Shown here: piece after piece, positions 17,952 through 26,437 of the stretch
How positions within the stretch are numbered: the stretch's first letter is position 1
Layout of the letters: each line of letters opens with the position of its first letter
Source: Anderseniella sp963759095
Lineage (GTDB): Bacteria; Pseudomonadota; Alphaproteobacteria; Rhizobiales; Aestuariivirgaceae
Assembly: GCA_963759095.1 (NCBI GenBank)
Contig: CAVWYF010000022.1
Location: forward strand, 62,001-126,000
DNA: 64,000 nucleotides
Direction of reading: 5' to 3'
Notes under the pieces: generated by a model
Seen by the model: the letters and a program-made list of their open reading frames with translations, nothing else
What the model was told of the DNA's origin: nothing
The model's database searches: none
Translations under genes and position numbers: made by a program

Positions 17952-19274
17952 CTAATCCCCGGTCGGTTGCACTACAAGTTCAACCAGCTCTGAAATCGTA
18001 TCGGCCTCCCAGAGCCCCTTGCACGTCTCAAGCAGTTGCGTGGCTCTGGGCTCGCCCAGCACCGGTGCGGCGAGGCTGGTGAATTTGGCATGCAGATCAG
18101 CATCGCTGATCGGGTCCTCGGGGTCGCCGACCGCTTTCATCATCCCGCTTTCAAGCGTCTGACCGTCAGTCAGCGATATGCTGACCCGGGCCAGTCGGTC
18201 TGCCGGAAAAGCCGCATTGGCTTTATCGTCTTCGGTGACCTCGATCATGTTGGCAAGCCGCAGGATGTCCGGGTCTTGCAGCGCCGGTCCTGTTACTTCT
18301 TCAACGCCGATACGCCCGCGCACCAGGGCTGCAGCGACGGGGAACTTGATGGAATATTGCGCCTGCTCGGTATTGGCAGGTTCTGCCGTCGGCAGGCGCT
18401 TTGCCTGGTGAAAGGTTTCAATGCGGATACCGGATACGTCAGCCACATCAAACCGGTCACTGAGTGACAGGGCGGCCGCAATGGCAGGCTGCGCCCAGCG
18501 GCAGACGGGATAGAGTTTTACGTACTGATCACTGACATACCAGCGCCCGCCCAGGTCATTCCAGTATGATGCCAGGTCCGGGTTCTCCATGGTGACGGCC
18601 GGTGCACCGGTGTGGCCCAACTGGGCAAGCTGCGCAGCCGCAATGCCGGTAAAGCCGCCCCAGGTCGCGCCGTCCTTGACCATGGTCGGGTGATCAATGC
18701 AGCGCATCATCTGCGAGCGCGGGCCATTGTATTCGGCGATGCCGAGGGCATGCCGGGTCCAGTTGGCATCAAGCTTGAGCGCGCGGGCGCCGACCGCAGC
18801 AGCGGCCAGCGCGTTCCACGCCCCGGATGTGTGATAGTCCGAAACACTTGCGTGCAGCGCCAGGCCGGCCCGCGTGGCGATCTCGTAGCCGATGACCAGC
18901 CGGGTCATGAACTCACTGCCGGACACAGGTATCTCACCTTCCGCAAAAGCAAACAGGGCAGGGATGACGACGACCCCCATATGGCCCTTGGTGTTTTTCT
19001 GACCATCATGGGCGTCAAGTGAATCGATAGATCCCGAATTGGCAAAACCTGCGCCCGGCAGGGAGACGGCGCGCCCGTCGAACAACAGCCTTGCCGCCTT
19101 GCCCGGCGCACCGAAAGCGGTGCTGGCAAAATCGCGCAGGATGCGTGAATTGTCAGTCTGTGTGGCCGCAGCCGCCACACCCAGCGTGTCGATCAGGGTG
19201 CGGGTAGCATGATGGCGAGCGGATTCTGGAATGCGTGATGCCTGCAGGTCCAGTACGAAGTCGATTGCGTCCAT
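17952..19274 (-). CDS. MmgE/PrpD family protein
   Basis: A 440-residue member of the MmgE/PrpD family (2-methylcitrate dehydratase and cis-aconitate decarboxylase relatives). Family features include SLDAHDGQKNTKGHMG near residue 85, the HTSGAWNALAAAAVGARALKL run and YSIKFPVAAALVRGR in the second half. PrpD itself would sit with prpB and prpC, which are absent, so it is likely a dehydratase or decarboxylase acting on another branched carboxylic acid. It is divergent from the cupin DMSP-lyase-like gene at 19464. Confidence 0.85.
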   Translation of the reverse strand: MDAIDFVLDLQASRIPESARHHATRTLIDTLGVAAAATQTDNSRILRDFASTAFGAPGKAARLLFDGRAVSLPGAGFANSGSIDSLDAHDGQKNTKGHMGVVVIPALFAFAEGEIPVSGSEFMTRLVIGYEIATRAGLALHASVSDYHTSGAWNALAAAAVGARALKLDANWTRHALGIAEYNGPRSQMMRCIDHPTMVKDGATWGGFTGIAAAQLAQLGHTGAPAVTMENPDLASYWNDLGGRWYVSDQYVKLYPVCRWAQPAIAAALSLSDRFDVADVSGIRIETFHQAKRLPTAEPANTEQAQYSIKFPVAAALVRGRIGVEEVTGPALQDPDILRLANMIEVTEDDKANAAFPADRLARVSISLTDGQTLESGMMKAVGDPEDPISDADLHAKFTSLAAPVLGEPRATQLLETCKGLWEADTISELVELVVQPTGD

Positions 19275-19404
19275 GATTTCACCTGCCCCTGGTTATCCGA
19301 AGAGAACGGGGTGCCAGCATGGACCGGTTTCAATGATCTGAAAAGGTGCTGTCCATATCGGGCCGACGTTAATCTTGTTGGTGAATTTTACTGTCGGATA
19401 GGGG

Positions 19405-19430
19405 CTTGCACACGGTATCGGTTGTGTAAG
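19405..19430. promoter_or_regulatory. Inverted repeat upstream of the cupin lyase gene
   Basis: Arms CTTGCACA and TGTGTAAG (7 of 8 bases symmetric) with a 10-base spacer lie 34 bases before the start at 19464. The position suits an operator, but no regulator can be named. Confidence 0.35.
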
Positions 19431-19463
19431 AGCATTGGTTTTTGATGCGGGGGGAAACAGCAC

Positions 19464-20090
19464 ATGACATCGCATGTCCACGACACGGCACAATGGCTGA
19501 TCCGTGCAATCAGGTTGACGCTTAAGGCCAACAATGCCGGTGAAGATGGTGTTGATGAGGCTTTGGCGCGCCTTGCCCGGCAGGATACATCTGCCGCCGC
19601 CTTGACGACACCGTCCCCCAGGCGTTTACCCGCATGCCGGTTTCTGCCGGACGTGGTTGCCTCGACCCTGCTGGTTGCACCTGATGTTGCGGCGGCCCTG
19701 GCGGCAGTTGAAGAAGATCTGCACTGGACGCAGAATCCCAATTACTCGAACGAGGCCATGGGCCAGCCCCATTACATGGACAATTACGCCTATGCCGAAA
19801 TCATCGGGCCGAAGGGCGCTTATGCGGGCGATGATTTTCTGCTGGGACTGTTTCTGCTTGGGCCCGGTCTGAACTATCCCAACCACTCCCATCCAGCGCC
19901 GGAGCTGTACTGGATATTGTCGGGCGCGAGTGACTGGCGGGTGCGCGACGGAGAGTTTTCCCCGCGCGAACCGGGTGAAACCATCTGGCACGAGCCTTAT
20001 GTGCCACATGCTACCAATGTCGGCCTGCAACCCCTGCTGGCTGTCTATATATGGACGAAAGATGTGAAGCAGCGTGCTTTGCTGGTTTAG
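19464..20090 (+). CDS. Cupin DMSP lyase-like protein (DddL/DddQ/DddW family)
   Basis: A 208-residue protein. The C-terminal cupin carries the metal-site pattern H141-x-H143-x3-E147-x-Y149 and H182 in VPHAT. This is the arrangement of DddQ-type dimethylsulfoniopropionate lyases, which cleave DMSP to dimethyl sulfide and acrylate. A conserved Tyr-rich stretch (MDNYAYAEIIGP) precedes the cupin, as in DddQ. The family name is solid, but activity on DMSP is an inference because many cupins of this group are untested. A DddP-type gene lies 1.5 kb downstream on the other strand. No acrylate-utilisation genes (acuI, prpE) are seen nearby. Confidence 0.72.
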   Translation: MTSHVHDTAQWLIRAIRLTLKANNAGEDGVDEALARLARQDTSAAALTTPSPRRLPACRFLPDVVASTLLVAPDVAAALAAVEEDLHWTQNPNYSNEAMGQPHYMDNYAYAEIIGPKGAYAGDDFLLGLFLLGPGLNYPNHSHPAPELYWILSGASDWRVRDGEFSPREPGETIWHEPYVPHATNVGLQPLLAVYIWTKDVKQRALLV

Positions 20091-20103
20091 GTCAGTTTGA
20101 CGT

Positions 20104-20302
20104 CGCTCACGCCAGCAGCCTTCGGCTGCGCTCCGCGGGGGCGCACTTCGTGCGACGGACGGTCGGCCTTGCCTCAGCACTTGCGTGCTTCGGAGCCGGA
20201 GTTGATCATTACGGTTGTTCAGGATCGGAGAACGGCCCGCCGAAGGCGGATAAGCTGTTCGACCAATAAGAACCTGCAGCCGTCAGGCCGCTGGCGTGAG
20301 CG
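20104..20302. repeat. Inverted-repeat element, copy A (MITE-like)
   Basis: The segment starts with CGCTCACGCCAGCAGCC (20104-20120) and ends with its near-exact reverse complement (20286-20302; 16 of 17 match), flanked by TATA-like bases on the right. The left interior (TGCGCTCCGCGGGGGCGCAC...) recurs at 20900-20930, and the interior near 20228-20270 (GAGAACGGCCCGCCGAAGGC and on) recurs at 21131-21172. No coding capacity is seen. It lies in the 422-base gap between the cupin gene and the small secreted protein gene. This is a short, non-autonomous repeat of unknown mobility. Confidence 0.7.
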
Positions 20303-20512
20303 ATATAAAACAATCCTCTGATACAAACCCAAACCTCTCTCAAAACCCCTTCCTCAACCTCGAAATCCACATGAACCGTACATGAACGCCAGGCTCAGGT
20401 TCGGTTCAGGGGCTTGCCACTAGATTGGGGACAGTTGATTTGAAGACCAGCTGCTCCGGCAACGGGGCGCCACACGAAACAAAAACTGAAAACCAGACTT
20501 AGGAGACGACCC

Positions 20513-20797
20513 ATGTTCAAGAAAACCGCCATCGCCGCCATTGCCGCCCTGACCATCGCTGCTGCATCGGCTTCACCTGCACAAGCCCTGTCCAAGAAGG
20601 GTGCCTTCTTCCTCGGCCTCGGCAGCGCTGCTGCCATCGGCATTGCATCTGCCCATGCCCATGGCGGATATTATGGTGATCGCGGCCATGGATATCGTGG
20701 TGGCCGTCATTACCGCCGTTCAGCGCGGCGCTGCGCCCGCCGGTTCGGCTGGCACACATTCCGCTGGGAGCGCTGCATGTACCGCCGCGGGTACTGA
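20513..20797 (+). CDS. Small secreted basic Gly/His/Arg/Tyr-rich protein
   Basis: A 94-residue protein with a Sec signal peptide (MFKKTAIAAIAALTIAAAS..., cleavage near AQA). A short hydrophobic glycine-rich segment follows (FFLGLGSAAAIG), then a tail rich in Gly, His, Tyr and Arg that holds two or three Cys residues. An AGGAG site precedes the start, and a strong terminator follows. Similar small periplasmic proteins are common in Hyphomicrobiales without known function. The gene is bracketed by the two inverted-repeat elements. Confidence 0.72.
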   Translation: MFKKTAIAAIAALTIAAASASPAQALSKKGAFFLGLGSAAAIGIASAHAHGGYYGDRGHGYRGGRHYRRSARRCARRFGWHTFRWERCMYRRGY

Positions 20798-20823
20798 TTA
20801 AAAGTTTACCAGATTTGAATGAA

Positions 20824-20858
20824 GACACCGCCGGAGATTTCCGGCGGTGTTTTTGTGT
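20824..20858 (+). terminator. Intrinsic terminator of the small secreted protein gene
   Basis: A perfect stem ACACCGCCGG with CCGGCGGTGT around the loop AGATTT, followed by TTTTGTGTTTTTG. It lies 27 bases past the stop codon at 20797. Confidence 0.85.
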
Positions 20859-20881
20859 TTTTGTGTTGGTTTGTTTTATAT

Positions 20882-21083
20882 CGCTCACGCAAGCAGCCTT
20901 GCGGCTGCGCTCCGCGGGGGCGCACTTCGTGCGACGGTCGGTCGGCCTTGCCTAAGCACGTTCCGTGCTTCGGAGGGAGTATATCAAATCAGTTGAGCTG
21001 AACTCTGGAACTAGGCCCGACGGGCCTCGGGCCAGTCAGGCCCGCCCTAGCGGAGCGCAGCCGCAAGGCTGCTTGCGTGAGCG
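20882..21083. repeat. Inverted-repeat element, copy B, with 34-bp perfect terminal inverted repeats
   Basis: The left end (20882-20915) starts CGCTCACGCAAGCAGCC, and the right end (21050-21083) is its exact 34-base reverse complement. An additional right-end copy at 21180-21196 follows a second shared module (21131-21172), so the unit looks like a composite of nested or decayed copies. Copy A at 20104-20302 shares both ends and the interior module. It has no open frame, and no target duplication is obvious beyond short TATA/ATAA flanks. It fills most of the gap 20798-21213. Confidence 0.75.
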
Positions 21084-21213
21084 GGATAAACTAAACCCGT
21101 CCGACAGATGCTGTCAGAAGTTCATGCACGGAGAACGGCCCGCCGAAGGCGGATAAGCTGTTCGACCAACAAAAAGCCAGGCTGCTGGCGTGAGCGAAAT
21201 AAACCTAAACAAC

Positions 21214-21501
21214 CTAAATACGCACGGCCTCGATACGAAAGCCTGCCTGTGCCATGGCTTGAGCTGCAGGATGGCGGCGCAATTGCTCGGCCATTTCCTT
21301 TGCAACGGAAAACGGCTGCCACTGAACCTCATGGTCCTCGCCGAACCAGACGTCCTCAATCCGCTCATCCAGGCCGTTGGCCCAGGCGGCAATCTTGCCG
21401 GCCTCGGTCAACAGAACAATGGCTGCGGGTGGTTCACTCAACTTGCGTCGGGACAACTCACGCTCACGCGACTTACGCTGAAAATCAATCACATCACTCA
21501 T
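21214..21501 (-). CDS. Conserved small hypothetical protein
   Basis: About 95 residues from the ATG at 21501. There is no signal peptide or membrane segment. The N-terminus is basic (DFQRKSRERELSRRK), the middle is compact and mixed (AAIVLLTEAGKIAAWANGLDERIEDVWFGED), and the end is helical. I do not recognise the family. Ordinary composition and codon use over the whole length suggest a real gene. It is followed by the repeat elements, and its start faces the end of the M24 gene. Confidence 0.55.
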   Translation of the reverse strand: MSDVIDFQRKSRERELSRRKLSEPPAAIVLLTEAGKIAAWANGLDERIEDVWFGEDHEVQWQPFSVAKEMAEQLRRHPAAQAMAQAGFRIEAVRI

Positions 21502-21585
21502 GGTCAAAGTGATGCTGCGAGTCGGGTTAACGCAAGGTTCTCAAAATCTTAAGCAAGCCTTACCAAGTGACTGTTTTGGAACAGT

Positions 21586-22839
21586 TTAAACGTCCTCCCA
21601 CGGAAATGTATCAAGCACCTCGACGCCATCTGGCGTGACCACCACCTGGGTCTCGAGCTTGACGCATTCCTTGCCGCCTTTCTCGCCAATCAGACTTTCA
21701 ACGCAAATCACGCTGTTTTCCTCAAAAGTGAAGTCATAGGCTCTGTCAAAGTCCGGATGCAGTGGCAAAGACGGATACTCGTCGCACAGGCCGACGCCGT
21801 GCAAGGCAACGGAATAGCGGCATGGCTGATACTTCTCGGGGATCTGCCAGGATTTCTCGTTGAACTCCCGCGAAGTCATGCCGGCCTTTAGAATTGAGCA
21901 GTTGTGCTCGATCTGTTCAAGCGCGGCTGAGTACAATTCATGTTGCTTGGCATCGAACTTGGTATGCCCGATGGTCCAGGTGCGTGAAATGTCGGCACAG
22001 TATCCGTAAGGCCCGATCAGGTCGGTATCAAAGGCGATAATGTCACCTTCGCTGGCGACAAAATCCGACGCTTCGGAGAACCACGGATTGGAGTGCTCGC
22101 CGATGGTGAGCAGGCGGGTTTCGATCCACTCGCCGCCGGAGCGGATATTTTCATAATGCAGCTCCGCCCAGATTTCCTGCTCGGTCTTGCCTGGAAGCGA
22201 GTTTTCCCAGATGCGCGCCATGCCAGCCTCGCAAACACGGATCGTCCACTTCATCAGTTCAATTTCGTCCGCCGACTTTATCTCGCGGGCCAGTTCCGTC
22301 AGTTCCTGGCCTTCGACGATGGTGACGCCGCGTTCTGCCAGGGCGAATGTGCCCATCGGCTCAAGCTTGTCGACGGCAAGGCGCATATTGCCGCCGCCAT
22401 GGGTTTTCAGTTCGTCCACCACCTCATCTGCCCATGCGTTGACGCGTTCATCCAGGCGGTTGCCGGAAGAGAAGTAAAACCAGCTTTTGGCGGGCCGGAT
22501 GTCACGCACGGTTGCAAGGCCATCCGCCAGGTGTTCCGAGTTATGGTATTCGAAATTGATCGAATGGCTGTCGGCAAACAGCATGGCGTAGTGAAACGGA
22601 TTGTGCGTGCCCCACAACTGCATGTTGGACAGATCGAACGTGTAGCGGATGTTGAGCGGATCATACATCAAGATGGCTGCGCAATCGTGCTTGATCACCT
22701 GATCCAGCATGCGCTGGCGGCGATAGTCGCGCGCCTTGACCAGTACCGAGTGCGGCACCGGCGAGCGCATCGGCTTGTCCTTTCCCTCAGGGTTGAAGTA
22801 GGATTTTTTGCGGTCGTCGCTGAACACGGCATCAAGCAT
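21586..22839 (-). CDS. dddP: DddP-type M24 family protein (putative DMSP lyase)
   Basis: A 417-residue member of the M24 (creatinase/aminopeptidase P) fold. The two-metal ligands are all present: D271, D273, D283, H347, E381 and E396. D353, in HGVGLCDE, sits where the catalytic Asp of DddP lies. The spacing matches, as I recall them, the published DddP residues with a constant offset of about 24. Long conserved stretches such as GGEWIETRLL and NMQLWGTHNPF also fit DddP rather than prolidase or metal-free creatinase. DddP cleaves DMSP to DMS and acrylate. It is last in a four-gene operon with an enolase-fold enzyme and two demethylating dehydrogenases, so another onium substrate is possible. 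Confidence 0.75.
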   Translation of the reverse strand: MLDAVFSDDRKKSYFNPEGKDKPMRSPVPHSVLVKARDYRRQRMLDQVIKHDCAAILMYDPLNIRYTFDLSNMQLWGTHNPFHYAMLFADSHSINFEYHNSEHLADGLATVRDIRPAKSWFYFSSGNRLDERVNAWADEVVDELKTHGGGNMRLAVDKLEPMGTFALAERGVTIVEGQELTELAREIKSADEIELMKWTIRVCEAGMARIWENSLPGKTEQEIWAELHYENIRSGGEWIETRLLTIGEHSNPWFSEASDFVASEGDIIAFDTDLIGPYGYCADISRTWTIGHTKFDAKQHELYSAALEQIEHNCSILKAGMTSREFNEKSWQIPEKYQPCRYSVALHGVGLCDEYPSLPLHPDFDRAYDFTFEENSVICVESLIGEKGGKECVKLETQVVVTPDGVEVLDTFPWEDV

Positions 22840-22865
22840 GGCGCTTCCTCCTGGTTGGATGCTGT

Positions 22866-23972
22866 TTACGCTGCAAACTCACTTACCTGATATGTGGCCT
22901 TGTCGAGCCAGGCCGGACTGATTTCAACACCCCATCCCGGCGCATCTGTAACCGTCGCCTTGCCATCGGTGATGGTGTAGGGATCTTCGACAAACAGGCC
23001 GTCCTGCCAGGGATAGTAATCGTCTCCCTCAATCGAGAACTCCAGATACTTTCCGGCATTGGGAATAGCGCGCAGCAGGTGCATGGTGCACAAGGTGACC
23101 AGCGACAGGTTTGCGCAATGCGGCGTGCAGGGCAGGCCGGCATCCGCCGCCATTTGAGCCACGCGCAGCGTTCGTATCATGCCGCCCATATACATGACAT
23201 CCGGCTGCACGACGTCGACCGCACGCATGTCTATTGTGTGTCGCCACCATGACAGGTCGCAATCCTGCTCGCCGCCAGTGACATCAATCCCAAGCGCATC
23301 GGTGACCTGCTTGGTCTGTGCGGGTTCCCAATAGGGACACGGCTCTTCAAAATGTGAAACGCCTTCGGCTTCCAGCAGTTGACCCACCTCGATGGCGCGT
23401 GCCGGCGAAAACCCGGAATTACCGTCAACCAGCTTGGCCGCATCGTCGCCCAGCGCCTTGCACACCACAGGCACAATGGCCTCTGTCCGGCCCGGCCATT
23501 CATCCACATCGCGGCCGCACTCGGCACCGACGCGAAACTTGAACGCGTCAAAGCCGAACTGATCGCGCAGTTTGACGAACCGGGCAGCTTCGTCTTCCGG
23601 TGTGATGTCACGTTTCATCGACGACGCGTAGGCCCGCATAGGTCCTGGCGTACCGCCAAGCAACTCGGCAACCGGCTTGCCTTCCACACGGCCACGCAGG
23701 TCCCACAGGGCCGTGTCCAATCCGGCCATGGCGCGGCGCAGGTAGGAGCCTGGAAACTTGTGCTCACGCTCGGTGATACGGTCGAGCAGGTCATCAAAAT
23801 CGTAAGCGTCTTGGCCAAGCGCATAAGGCGCCACCTGGCGATGGAATATTTGCGCGGTAATATCGGAATGGTAGGTCGACACCTGGCCCCAGCCGGTGTC
23901 GCCGGTATCAGCGGTGACCCGCACAAAGCCGACGAACTCGTTGGCAAAGGTCTCCAGTTTTCTTATTTTCAT
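22866..23972 (-). CDS. Mandelate racemase/muconate-lactonizing (enolase superfamily) enzyme
   Basis: A 368-residue enolase-superfamily enzyme. The KFRVG motif (Lys-x-Arg) on the second barrel strand supplies the base. The metal ligands are Asp in LVDGNSG, Glu in FEEPCP and Glu in TGGEQD. A late His lies in TPHCANLS. It abstracts a proton alpha to a carboxylate; racemisation, epimerisation or dehydration are all possible. Nine bases separate it from the upstream dehydrogenase gene. The context of N-methyl oxidising flavoproteins recalls betaine-epimerase pathways, but the substrate is unknown. Confidence 0.85.
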   Translation of the reverse strand: MKIRKLETFANEFVGFVRVTADTGDTGWGQVSTYHSDITAQIFHRQVAPYALGQDAYDFDDLLDRITEREHKFPGSYLRRAMAGLDTALWDLRGRVEGKPVAELLGGTPGPMRAYASSMKRDITPEDEAARFVKLRDQFGFDAFKFRVGAECGRDVDEWPGRTEAIVPVVCKALGDDAAKLVDGNSGFSPARAIEVGQLLEAEGVSHFEEPCPYWEPAQTKQVTDALGIDVTGGEQDCDLSWWRHTIDMRAVDVVQPDVMYMGGMIRTLRVAQMAADAGLPCTPHCANLSLVTLCTMHLLRAIPNAGKYLEFSIEGDDYYPWQDGLFVEDPYTITDGKATVTDAPGWGVEISPAWLDKATYQVSEFAA

Positions 23973-23981
23973 GATCTGGAA

Positions 23982-26411
23982 TTACCCTCTCATCCGTTCA
24001 CCGGCAGGATCAAATAGTGGTTCATGCTGGATACGGGCAGGGCGCATCTCGCCCATGATCTCGATCTCAAACCCCGACGTCTCAGTGGTCAGGTGTTTGG
24101 GAATGTAGCCTTGCGCCAGCGATGCATCGACGAAGTGGCCATAACCACCGGAGGTCACCCAGCCGACAACTTCACCATTATGGGAAATCGGTTCGTCTCC
24201 AATGACATCGGCATCATTTGCGTCCACCACAAAAGTCACACGTGCCAGCTTGCCGGCACCGTCATGTTCTGCCTGTGCCTTGTCACGACCGATGAAATCG
24301 TTCTTGGTCAGGTCAACAAAACGATCCATGCCGGCTTCATATGGCCCGTAGATCGGCCGCAGCTCGCGATACCAGGTCGGGAAATTCTTCTCCAGCCGCA
24401 TGGTCAGCAGCGCGCGCATGCCGAAATTGACGATGCCGTGGGCTTCACCCGCTTTCATGATTGCCGAGTAAAGACGGCGCTCATATTCCGGCTTCACCCA
24501 GATTTCATAGCCCAGGTCACCGGTATAGGTCATGCGGTTGACTTTGGCCGGGACGTTTGCAACGTCGATCTCGCGATAGTCCATGAACCGGAACCCGGCA
24601 TTGGACACATCCTCATCGGTGAGCGCTGCCAGCACGTCACGTGATCTCGGGCCTGCAATGGACAGCCCTACCAAGCCAAGATCGATACGCTCAACACGCA
24701 CTGAGTGATCATCCGGCAAGTGCTTGTCAAACCAGCGCATGTGATAGACCTGCGCCGGGGCCGAGCCCCACATCATGAACCGGTCATCTGCCGCCTTGGC
24801 GATGGTGAAATCACCGATCAGCTTGCCCTGCTCGTTCAGCATCGACGTCAGGCAAATCCGTCCGGTGCGCGGCATCTTGTTGGTCATCAGGTGTGACAGG
24901 TAGCTTTCAGCACCCGGCCCGGTGAATTCATACTTGGCGAAATTGGCAATCTCGGTGATGCCGACACGCTCACGCGTACCGAGCACCTCGGCTTTTACAT
25001 GGGCGAAATCGTTGGAGCGGCGGAACGAAAAAATGTCGACAGGCTCGACGGCCTCAGGTGCAAACCACAGAGGGACCTCAAGCCCCCAATTGTCTCCCAT
25101 GACGGCGCCCTGGCTCAACATGGTGTCATACAACGGCGTGGTCTGGTGCGGACGCGCTGCCGGGCGCTCCTCGTTCGGGTAGCGGATGGAAAACCGCTTG
25201 GAGTAATTTTCGCGCACCTTTTCATTGGTATAGCTGCGGGTTGCCCAGTCGCCGTAACGTGCCACGTCCATGGCCCAGATATCGCCGCCCGGATCACCGT
25301 TCACCATCCAGTTGGCCAGTGTCAGGCCGACACCGCCGCCCTGGCTGAAACCGGCCATGACCCCGCAGGCACACCAGTAGTTCGACAGTCCCTGCACCGG
25401 TCCCACCAGCGGGTTGCCGTCAGGGGCGAAGGTGAACGGGCCATTGACCACATTCTTTATGCCTGCCTCGCCCATGGCCGGGTAGCTTTCGAAGGTTTTC
25501 TCCAGTGACGGCGTGATGCGGTCCAGGTCCGGTGGCAAAAGCTCGGCTGCAAAATCCCACGGCGTATCTTTCGGCGACCAGGGCCGGCAGTCCTGCTCAT
25601 AGGTGCCCAGCAACATGCCGGAGCGTTCCTGGCGCATGTAGATCTCTGCACCGAAGTCGGCAATCATCGGCATGTCCGCGCCGTGTTCTTCCTTGTAGGC
25701 GATCACGTCGGGCATGTCGTCGGTGACGAGATACATGTGTTCCATGGCCAGCACCGGCAGTTCGATGCCCACCATGCGGCCAACTTCACGCGCCCACAGC
25801 CCACCGCAATTTATCACGTGCTCGCAACTGATGGTGCCTTTTTCGCTCACCACATCCCAGCCGCCGTCGGAGCGCGGGTTCAGTTCGACAACCCGGTTTT
25901 CCAACACGATCTCGGCACCCTGCAGGCGGGCTGATTTGGCGTAGGCATGAGTGGTGCCGGACGGGTCGAGATTGCCTTCCGCTGAATCCCACATGGCGCC
26001 GGTGAACTTGGCATCGTCCAGCAACGGCATACGCTGCTTTGCTTCTGCGGGAGTAAGCAGTTCGGTTTCAAGCCCGAGATAGGCTGACCTTGCATGGGCC
26101 ATCCTGAGCCAGTCCATGCGCTCTTCGGTGTCGGCCATGAGCATTCCGCCACATCGGTGCAGGCCGCACGACTGGCCGGAAATCCGTTCCAGTTCATCAT
26201 AAAGCTCAATGGTGTAGGCCTGCAGTTTTGCGACGTTCGGGTCGCCGTTCAGGGTGAGAAACCCGCCTGCTGCATGCCATGTCGAACCGGATGTCAGTTG
26301 CGACCGTTCGATCAGCAGCACATCGCTCCATCCCGCCTTGGTCAGGTGATACAGCACAGAGCATCCAACCACGCCGCCGCCAATGACTATGGCCCTGTAA
26401 TGCGATTTCAT
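23982..26411 (-). CDS. Dimethylglycine/sarcosine dehydrogenase-like FAD-GcvT protein (copy 2)
   Basis: An 809-residue protein. The FAD domain comes first (IGGGVVGCSVLYHL at residues 10-23), with H46 in SGSTWHAAGG where dimethylglycine dehydrogenase binds FAD covalently. A folate-binding GcvT/aminomethyltransferase half follows (ARVTFVV and GWVTSGGYGH near the end). This family oxidises N-methyl groups and passes the one-carbon unit to tetrahydrofolate. It is a close tandem paralogue of the next gene upstream (26438-28870), and the shared first residues MKSHYRAIVIGGGVVGCS show a recent duplication. Confidence 0.9.
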   Translation of the reverse strand: MKSHYRAIVIGGGVVGCSVLYHLTKAGWSDVLLIERSQLTSGSTWHAAGGFLTLNGDPNVAKLQAYTIELYDELERISGQSCGLHRCGGMLMADTEERMDWLRMAHARSAYLGLETELLTPAEAKQRMPLLDDAKFTGAMWDSAEGNLDPSGTTHAYAKSARLQGAEIVLENRVVELNPRSDGGWDVVSEKGTISCEHVINCGGLWAREVGRMVGIELPVLAMEHMYLVTDDMPDVIAYKEEHGADMPMIADFGAEIYMRQERSGMLLGTYEQDCRPWSPKDTPWDFAAELLPPDLDRITPSLEKTFESYPAMGEAGIKNVVNGPFTFAPDGNPLVGPVQGLSNYWCACGVMAGFSQGGGVGLTLANWMVNGDPGGDIWAMDVARYGDWATRSYTNEKVRENYSKRFSIRYPNEERPAARPHQTTPLYDTMLSQGAVMGDNWGLEVPLWFAPEAVEPVDIFSFRRSNDFAHVKAEVLGTRERVGITEIANFAKYEFTGPGAESYLSHLMTNKMPRTGRICLTSMLNEQGKLIGDFTIAKAADDRFMMWGSAPAQVYHMRWFDKHLPDDHSVRVERIDLGLVGLSIAGPRSRDVLAALTDEDVSNAGFRFMDYREIDVANVPAKVNRMTYTGDLGYEIWVKPEYERRLYSAIMKAGEAHGIVNFGMRALLTMRLEKNFPTWYRELRPIYGPYEAGMDRFVDLTKNDFIGRDKAQAEHDGAGKLARVTFVVDANDADVIGDEPISHNGEVVGWVTSGGYGHFVDASLAQGYIPKHLTTETSGFEIEIMGEMRPARIQHEPLFDPAGERMRG

Positions 26412-26437
26412 TGGCGGCTCCCGAACTGTTAGAGGGC

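Noticed and set aside
20104..21196. CRISPR array from the repeats
   Set aside because: The repeats are inverted, of unequal length and only two or three in number, with no regular spacers.
21586..22839. M24 gene as a prolidase or a creatinase
   Set aside because: All DddP metal ligands and D353 are conserved with DddP-like context, while creatinase lacks the metals and prolidases lack the GGEWIETRLL and HGVGLCDE contexts.
22866..23972. Enolase-fold gene as hydroxyproline-betaine epimerase or DgcA
   Set aside because: The Lys-x-Arg motif and late His do not identify either, and no proline-betaine genes are present, so only the superfamily is called.
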